Shown here one piece after another: positions 3,653-6,625 of a stretch of 6,625 nucleotides of DNA. The notes under the pieces were generated by a model. It saw only the letters and a list, made by a program, of their open reading frames with translations, had not been told where the DNA came from and searched no databases. Within the stretch, counting starts at the first letter, position 1, and each line of letters starts with the position of its first letter. A program made the position numbers and the translations under genes. This DNA comes from Candidatus Competibacteraceae bacterium (GTDB taxonomy: Bacteria > Pseudomonadota > Gammaproteobacteria > Competibacterales > Competibacteraceae): assembly GCA_020445045.1 (NCBI GenBank), contig JAGRHI010000376.1:2862-9486 (forward strand), given 5' to 3'.

Positions 3653-6202
3653 ATGACACTAGCAAGTTCAGTCTTCGCACTCGCAGGGCGTCAGGGCGCG
3701 GCGCGTCCGCTGCTGTTGCTGCTGCTACTCGCGCTCGGCATGAGTGCATCTCCCGCTTTCGCCGAAACGGCCCATCATGTCAGTGAGGCCAATCTGGCAC
3801 TGCCCAATCTCAGTGACACGGCACTGGCCAACTTCGTCGGTGGCGTCTCGGGCTGGACCTTGCTTGCCTGGGGCCTGCTCGTGTGCATCGGTGGCCTGAT
3901 GTTCGGCGCGGTCATCCAATCTCGAATCCGCCGGCTACCGGTCCATCGTTCGATGGCCGAGGTCAGCGAATTGATCTACGAGACCTGCAAGACCTACATG
4001 TTCACGCAAGGCAAGTTCCTGCTGATCCTGGAAGCGTTCGTCGCGGTCATCATCGTCGCCTACTTCGGCTGGGTCCAGCAGATGAACGTGGCGGAGGTGT
4101 TGCTGATCCTGGCCTTCTCGGTGATCGGCATCGCCGGTTCGCTGGGCGTGGCCTGGTTCGGTATTCGCATCAACACGCTGGCCAACAGCCGTACCGCCTT
4201 TGCCGCGCTGCGAGGCCAAGCCTATCCGGTTTATGCCATTCCGCTGCAATCCGGCATCTCCATCGGTATGTTGCTCATCTCCACCGAACTGTTGATCATG
4301 CTGGCGATCTTGCTGTTCGTGCCACCGACCCTGGCCGGCAAATGCTTCATCGGCTTCGCCATCGGCGAATCGCTAGGCGCCGCCGCCCTGCGTATTGCCG
4401 GCGGCATCTTCACCAAGATCGCCGATATCGGCTCCGACCTGATGAAGATCGTCTTCAAGATCAAGGAGGACGATGCCCGCAATCCGGGAGTGATCGCCGA
4501 CTGCACCGGCGACAACGCCGGCGATTCGGTTGGCCCGACCGCCGACGGCTTCGAAACCTATGGCGTCACCGGCGTGGCGCTGGTCAGCTTCATCATGCTG
4601 GCGGTGCCGGAAGCCGCCGTGCAGGTGCAACTGCTAGTGTGGATTTTCGTGATGCGGGTGATGATGGTGCTCGCCTCCGGCGCCTCCTACCTGGGCAACG
4701 AGGCTTTCGCCAAGCGCCGCTACGGTGGGCAAACCCGCTTCGACTTCGAGGCACCGCTGACCTCGCTGGTGTGGATCACCTCCGCCGTGTCGTTGTTCCT
4801 CACTTTCGTGGTGTCGTACCTGCTGATCGGCGGCATCGACATCGGCGGCACGGTCTACACCAATCTGTGGTGGCAATTGTCGCTGATCATCACCTTCGGT
4901 ACGCTGGCCGGCGCCATCATTCCGGAAGTGGTCAAGATCTTCACGTCGACCAACTCGGCCCATGTCCGCGAGGTGGTGACCGCTTCGCGCGAGGGCGGCG
5001 CTAGCCTGAACATCCTGGCTGGGCTGACCGCCGGCAACTTCTCCGCCTTCTGGATCGGTGTGGTCATCGTCGGCCTGATGGCTGGCGCCAACATCGTGGC
5101 GCAGTATGATCTGGCCGCTGTCATCAATCCCGATCCGACCAAGGCCGCCATCATGGCCGCCGTGTTCTCCTTCGGCCTGGTGGCCTTCGGCTTCCTCGGC
5201 ATGGGTCCGGTGACCATCGCGGTGGACAGCTACGGCCCGGTGACCGACAACGCGCAGTCGGTGTACGAACTATCCACCATCGAACAGTGGCCCGACATCG
5301 AGGCCGAGGTGCAACGCGATTTCGGTTTCAATCCCAACTTCGAGGTCGCCAAGGATTTGCTGGAAGAGAACGACGGCGCCGGCAACACCTTCAAAGCCAC
5401 CGCCAAACCGGTGTTGATCGGCACGGCCGTGGTCGGGGCCGCCACCATGGTGTTCTCGATCGTGATGCTGCTGACCGGCGGTCTGACCGAAAACCTCGAT
5501 AAGCTCTCGCTGCTCTACCCGCCGTTCCTGCTTGGTCTGGTTTCCGGCGGCGCCACCATCTTCTGGTTCTCCGGCGCGTCCACACAGGCCGTGTCCACGG
5601 GCGCCTATCGCGCGGTGGAATTCATCAAAGGGCATATGAAACTCGACGGCGTAACCAAGGCGTCCGCCCAGGACAGCAAGCAGGTCGTCGAGATTTGCAC
5701 GATCTACGCCCAGAAGGGCATGTTCAACATCTTTCTGGCCGTGTTCTTCGGCACTCTGGCCTGCGCCTTCATCGAGCCGTTTTTCTTCATCGGTTATTTG
5801 ATCTCGCTGGCGATCATCGGCTTGTATCAAGCGGTGTTCATGGCCAACGCCGGCGGGGCATGGGACAACGCCAAGAAGATCGTGGAAACCGAACTACACG
5901 CCAAAGGGACGGACTTGCATGACGCCGCCGTGGTGGGCGATACCGTCGGCGATCCGTTCAAGGACACCTCATCGGTGGCCATGAACCCGATCATCAAGTT
6001 CACCACTTTGTTCGGCCTGCTGGCGGTCGAGATGGCGGTCGGCCTCGCCGCGCAAGGTCAGCAGGTTCTCGCTTTGAATCTGGCGGCGCTGTTCCTGGTC
6101 CTCAACCTGGTGTTCGTGTTCCGCAGTTTTTACGGCATGCGCATCACTGTCGCGGTGCCTGACGACGAACCGGAAGGCGAAACCGCCACAGAGTCGGCCT
6201 AA
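3653..6202 (+). CDS. hppA: Membrane-bound ion-translocating pyrophosphatase (probably K+-independent H+ pump, divergent subtype)
   Basis: This enzyme hydrolyses cytoplasmic pyrophosphate and uses the energy to pump ions, here probably H+, across the inner membrane. It has 849 residues, versus about 660-770 for most bacterial homologues, and roughly 16 membrane segments after an N-terminal signal-like stretch (17-37, ending ASPAFA). The substrate site is intact: ADIGSDL (257-263), K265, EDDARNP (272-278), IADCTGDNAGD (281-291), AVDSYGPVTDNA (523-534), NAGGAWDNAKK (732-742) and GDTVGDPFKDT (762-772). E301 is the membrane carboxylate usual in ion-gate helix 6. GNTFKATAK (577-585) carries Lys581 where K+-dependent enzymes have Ala, a marker of K+ independence. 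Wording such as DLMKIVFKI and GDSVGPTADGFETYG differs from canonical GKVEAGIPEDD and [14 protein letters not shown]. This recalls the divergent H+-pumping group described from Chlorobium and Cellulomonas. The tail is acidic. The start is set by GAAGGA eight bases upstream. A terminator follows; no pfp gene is adjacent. Confidence 0.95.
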   Translation: MTLASSVFALAGRQGAARPLLLLLLLALGMSASPAFAETAHHVSEANLALPNLSDTALANFVGGVSGWTLLAWGLLVCIGGLMFGAVIQSRIRRLPVHRSMAEVSELIYETCKTYMFTQGKFLLILEAFVAVIIVAYFGWVQQMNVAEVLLILAFSVIGIAGSLGVAWFGIRINTLANSRTAFAALRGQAYPVYAIPLQSGISIGMLLISTELLIMLAILLFVPPTLAGKCFIGFAIGESLGAAALRIAGGIFTKIADIGSDLMKIVFKIKEDDARNPGVIADCTGDNAGDSVGPTADGFETYGVTGVALVSFIMLAVPEAAVQVQLLVWIFVMRVMMVLASGASYLGNEAFAKRRYGGQTRFDFEAPLTSLVWITSAVSLFLTFVVSYLLIGGIDIGGTVYTNLWWQLSLIITFGTLAGAIIPEVVKIFTSTNSAHVREVVTASREGGASLNILAGLTAGNFSAFWIGVVIVGLMAGANIVAQYDLAAVINPDPTKAAIMAAVFSFGLVAFGFLGMGPVTIAVDSYGPVTDNAQSVYELSTIEQWPDIEAEVQRDFGFNPNFEVAKDLLEENDGAGNTFKATAKPVLIGTAVVGAATMVFSIVMLLTGGLTENLDKLSLLYPPFLLGLVSGGATIFWFSGASTQAVSTGAYRAVEFIKGHMKLDGVTKASAQDSKQVVEICTIYAQKGMFNIFLAVFFGTLACAFIEPFFFIGYLISLAIIGLYQAVFMANAGGAWDNAKKIVETELHAKGTDLHDAAVVGDTVGDPFKDTSSVAMNPIIKFTTLFGLLAVEMAVGLAAQGQQVLALNLAALFLVLNLVFVFRSFYGMRITVAVPDDEPEGETATESA

Positions 6203-6212
6203 ACGGCATTCT

Positions 6213-6230
6213 TCCGCCGTCCGAGGCGGA
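6213..6230 (+). repeat. Small inverted repeat between the hppA stop and its terminator
   Basis: tccgcc and ggcgga form a 6-bp perfect stem over a 6-base loop, 10 bases after the hppA stop codon and 6 bases before the main terminator hairpin. It could be an accessory 3' stem protecting the transcript end. It has no T tract of its own. Confidence 0.3.
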
Positions 6231-6236
6231 TCGAGT

Positions 6237-6268
6237 AAAAAAGCCTTCGCTTACGCGAAGGCTTTTTT
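6237..6268 (+). terminator. Intrinsic (rho-independent) terminator of hppA
   Basis: gccttcgc (6243-6250) and gcgaaggc (6255-6262) form a perfect 8-bp stem with loop ttac. Six A before and six T after extend it to 14 bp, and a further T-rich run reaches about 6277. The A tract upstream would let it also act on minus-strand transcription. This insulates hppA from the next gene 195 bases downstream. Confidence 0.93.
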
Positions 6269-6462
6269 CTTTTTTTATTTCATTTATTAACAATGTATTA
6301 GTGATGATTTAAGCCCATGACCCCCTTATTTATCCAGTAAATTTAGTGTGGCTATCCGTGCTAAAATTCATATGTTGCATCTAATAAACCATGCCCATCG
6401 AAAAGCAGAGATGGAAAGCTTATCACCGTACCTGTAATGCAAGATTTGGTCGGGAGGTATTT
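6269..6462 (+). promoter_or_regulatory. AT-rich spacer with the presumed promoter and leader of the secreted-protein gene
   Basis: These 194 bases are clearly more AT-rich than the flanking genes and hold no convincing gene. TAAAAT (6362-6367) is a possible -10 for the downstream gene, without a clear -35. ATGTTGCAT (6372-6380) is the exact reverse complement of ATGCAACAT (6463-6471), which includes the start codon of the next gene. An in-frame ATG at 6391 would lengthen that gene by 24 codons but has no Shine-Dalgarno. Very short frames (for example 6411-6437, eight codons) have no support as peptides. Confidence 0.4.
6452..6457 (+). promoter_or_regulatory. Ribosome binding site GGGAGG that decides the start at 6463
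   Basis: GGGAGG lies five bases before the ATG at 6463. The alternative in-frame ATG at 6391 has no such motif, and only the 6463 start places a hydrophobic signal-peptide core near the N-terminus. Confidence 0.75.
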
Positions 6463-6625
6463 ATGCAACATCAAACCTTGACGTTGCCACATCTTACTCT
6501 AGCAATCGCGGTTGCCGCGTTTAGCTCGGTTGCCAGCGCGCAATCCCTAGCGGTGCTGGAATCCCCCGCGCCTGGGGCGTTCGTGCAAAGCGGGGTGGGA
6601 CTGATCCGGGGCTGGGCCTGCGCGG
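6463..6625 (+). CDS. Exported protein of unknown function, N-terminal part
   Basis: These are the first 54 codons of a gene cut by the right edge. The start has a good GGGAGG five bases upstream. Residues 1-26 form a Sec signal peptide: a polar start, then the hydrophobic LTLAIAVAAF and a VASA cleavage site before QS. The mature part begins QSLAVLESPAPGAFVQSG, followed by VGLIRGWACA. A pattern of the form LE-P-x-G-(S/A)-F-x-SG-x-G-x-I-x-GW-x-C is one I associate from memory with a recurring extracellular domain in secreted proteins of environmental proteobacteria, but I cannot name a characterised member. The frame is open to an upstream ATG at 6391, which would bury the signal peptide behind 24 polar residues and is disfavoured. 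The terminator before it and the AT-rich spacer indicate independent transcription. The protein is probably periplasmic or extracellular; its function is unknown. Confidence 0.8.
   Translation, partial: MQHQTLTLPHLTLAIAVAAFSSVASAQSLAVLESPAPGAFVQSGVGLIRGWACA

Noticed and set aside
3883..5004. A 373-codon plus-strand open frame inside hppA
   Set aside because: It is the shifted frame of the pyrophosphatase; the product is strongly Arg/His-rich without domains, and the real frame has unmistakable family motifs.
1482..6202. Functional coupling of nadC (makes pyrophosphate) with hppA (uses pyrophosphate)
   Set aside because: The genes are on opposite strands, separated by two unrelated genes and separate promoters; NadC flux is small compared with other PPi sources. 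Proximity is probably coincidence.
6411..6437. Eight-codon leader peptide upstream of the secreted-protein gene
   Set aside because: No ribosome binding site, no repeated regulatory codons and no attenuator hairpin after it.

Overview
This is a GC-rich, densely coded bacterial chromosome segment. Gene content (secreted DUF3108 protein, nadC, PCu(A)C copper chaperone, HIT protein, membrane pyrophosphatase) and codon use suggest a gammaproteobacterium. A methanotroph or purple-sulfur relative is possible, but the sequence alone does not settle the genus. I see no phage, insertion sequence, CRISPR array, tRNA or rRNA.

Left part (1-2312), all on the minus strand. In order of transcription the genes are nadC (quinolinate phosphoribosyltransferase, NAD synthesis), an unrecognised 73-residue helical protein, an exported DUF3108 protein, and the N-terminal part of a HIT-family protein that runs off the left edge. 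Gaps of about 80-100 bases, a strong hairpin between the second and third genes and a -10-like hexamer suggest at least partly independent transcription. nadC faces away from a plus-strand gene for a periplasmic PCu(A)C-type copper chaperone (2425-2922) with a complete H-x10-M-x21-H-x-M copper site. That gene ends 19 bases from the end of a convergent minus-strand gene for a DUF123 / GIY-YIG-like protein (2942-3442).

Right part. A very AT-rich island (about 3490-3535) and a hairpin-rich leader precede the largest gene, hppA (3653-6202). It encodes an 849-residue membrane-bound, ion-pumping pyrophosphatase. All the acidic PPi/Mg motifs I can recognise are present, and a Lys sits at the position that marks K+-independent H+ pumps. 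The motif context differs from textbook enzymes, and the protein carries what looks like a cleavable signal peptide. A very clear intrinsic terminator (6237-6268) closes the gene, so it is probably monocistronic. After a 194-base AT-rich spacer, a new exported protein starts at 6463 and is cut by the right edge.

The genes do not form one pathway; this looks mostly like ordinary core genome. The items most worth a second look are the divergent pyrophosphatase with its leader, the small unknown protein, and the secreted protein at the right edge with an inverted repeat covering its start codon.
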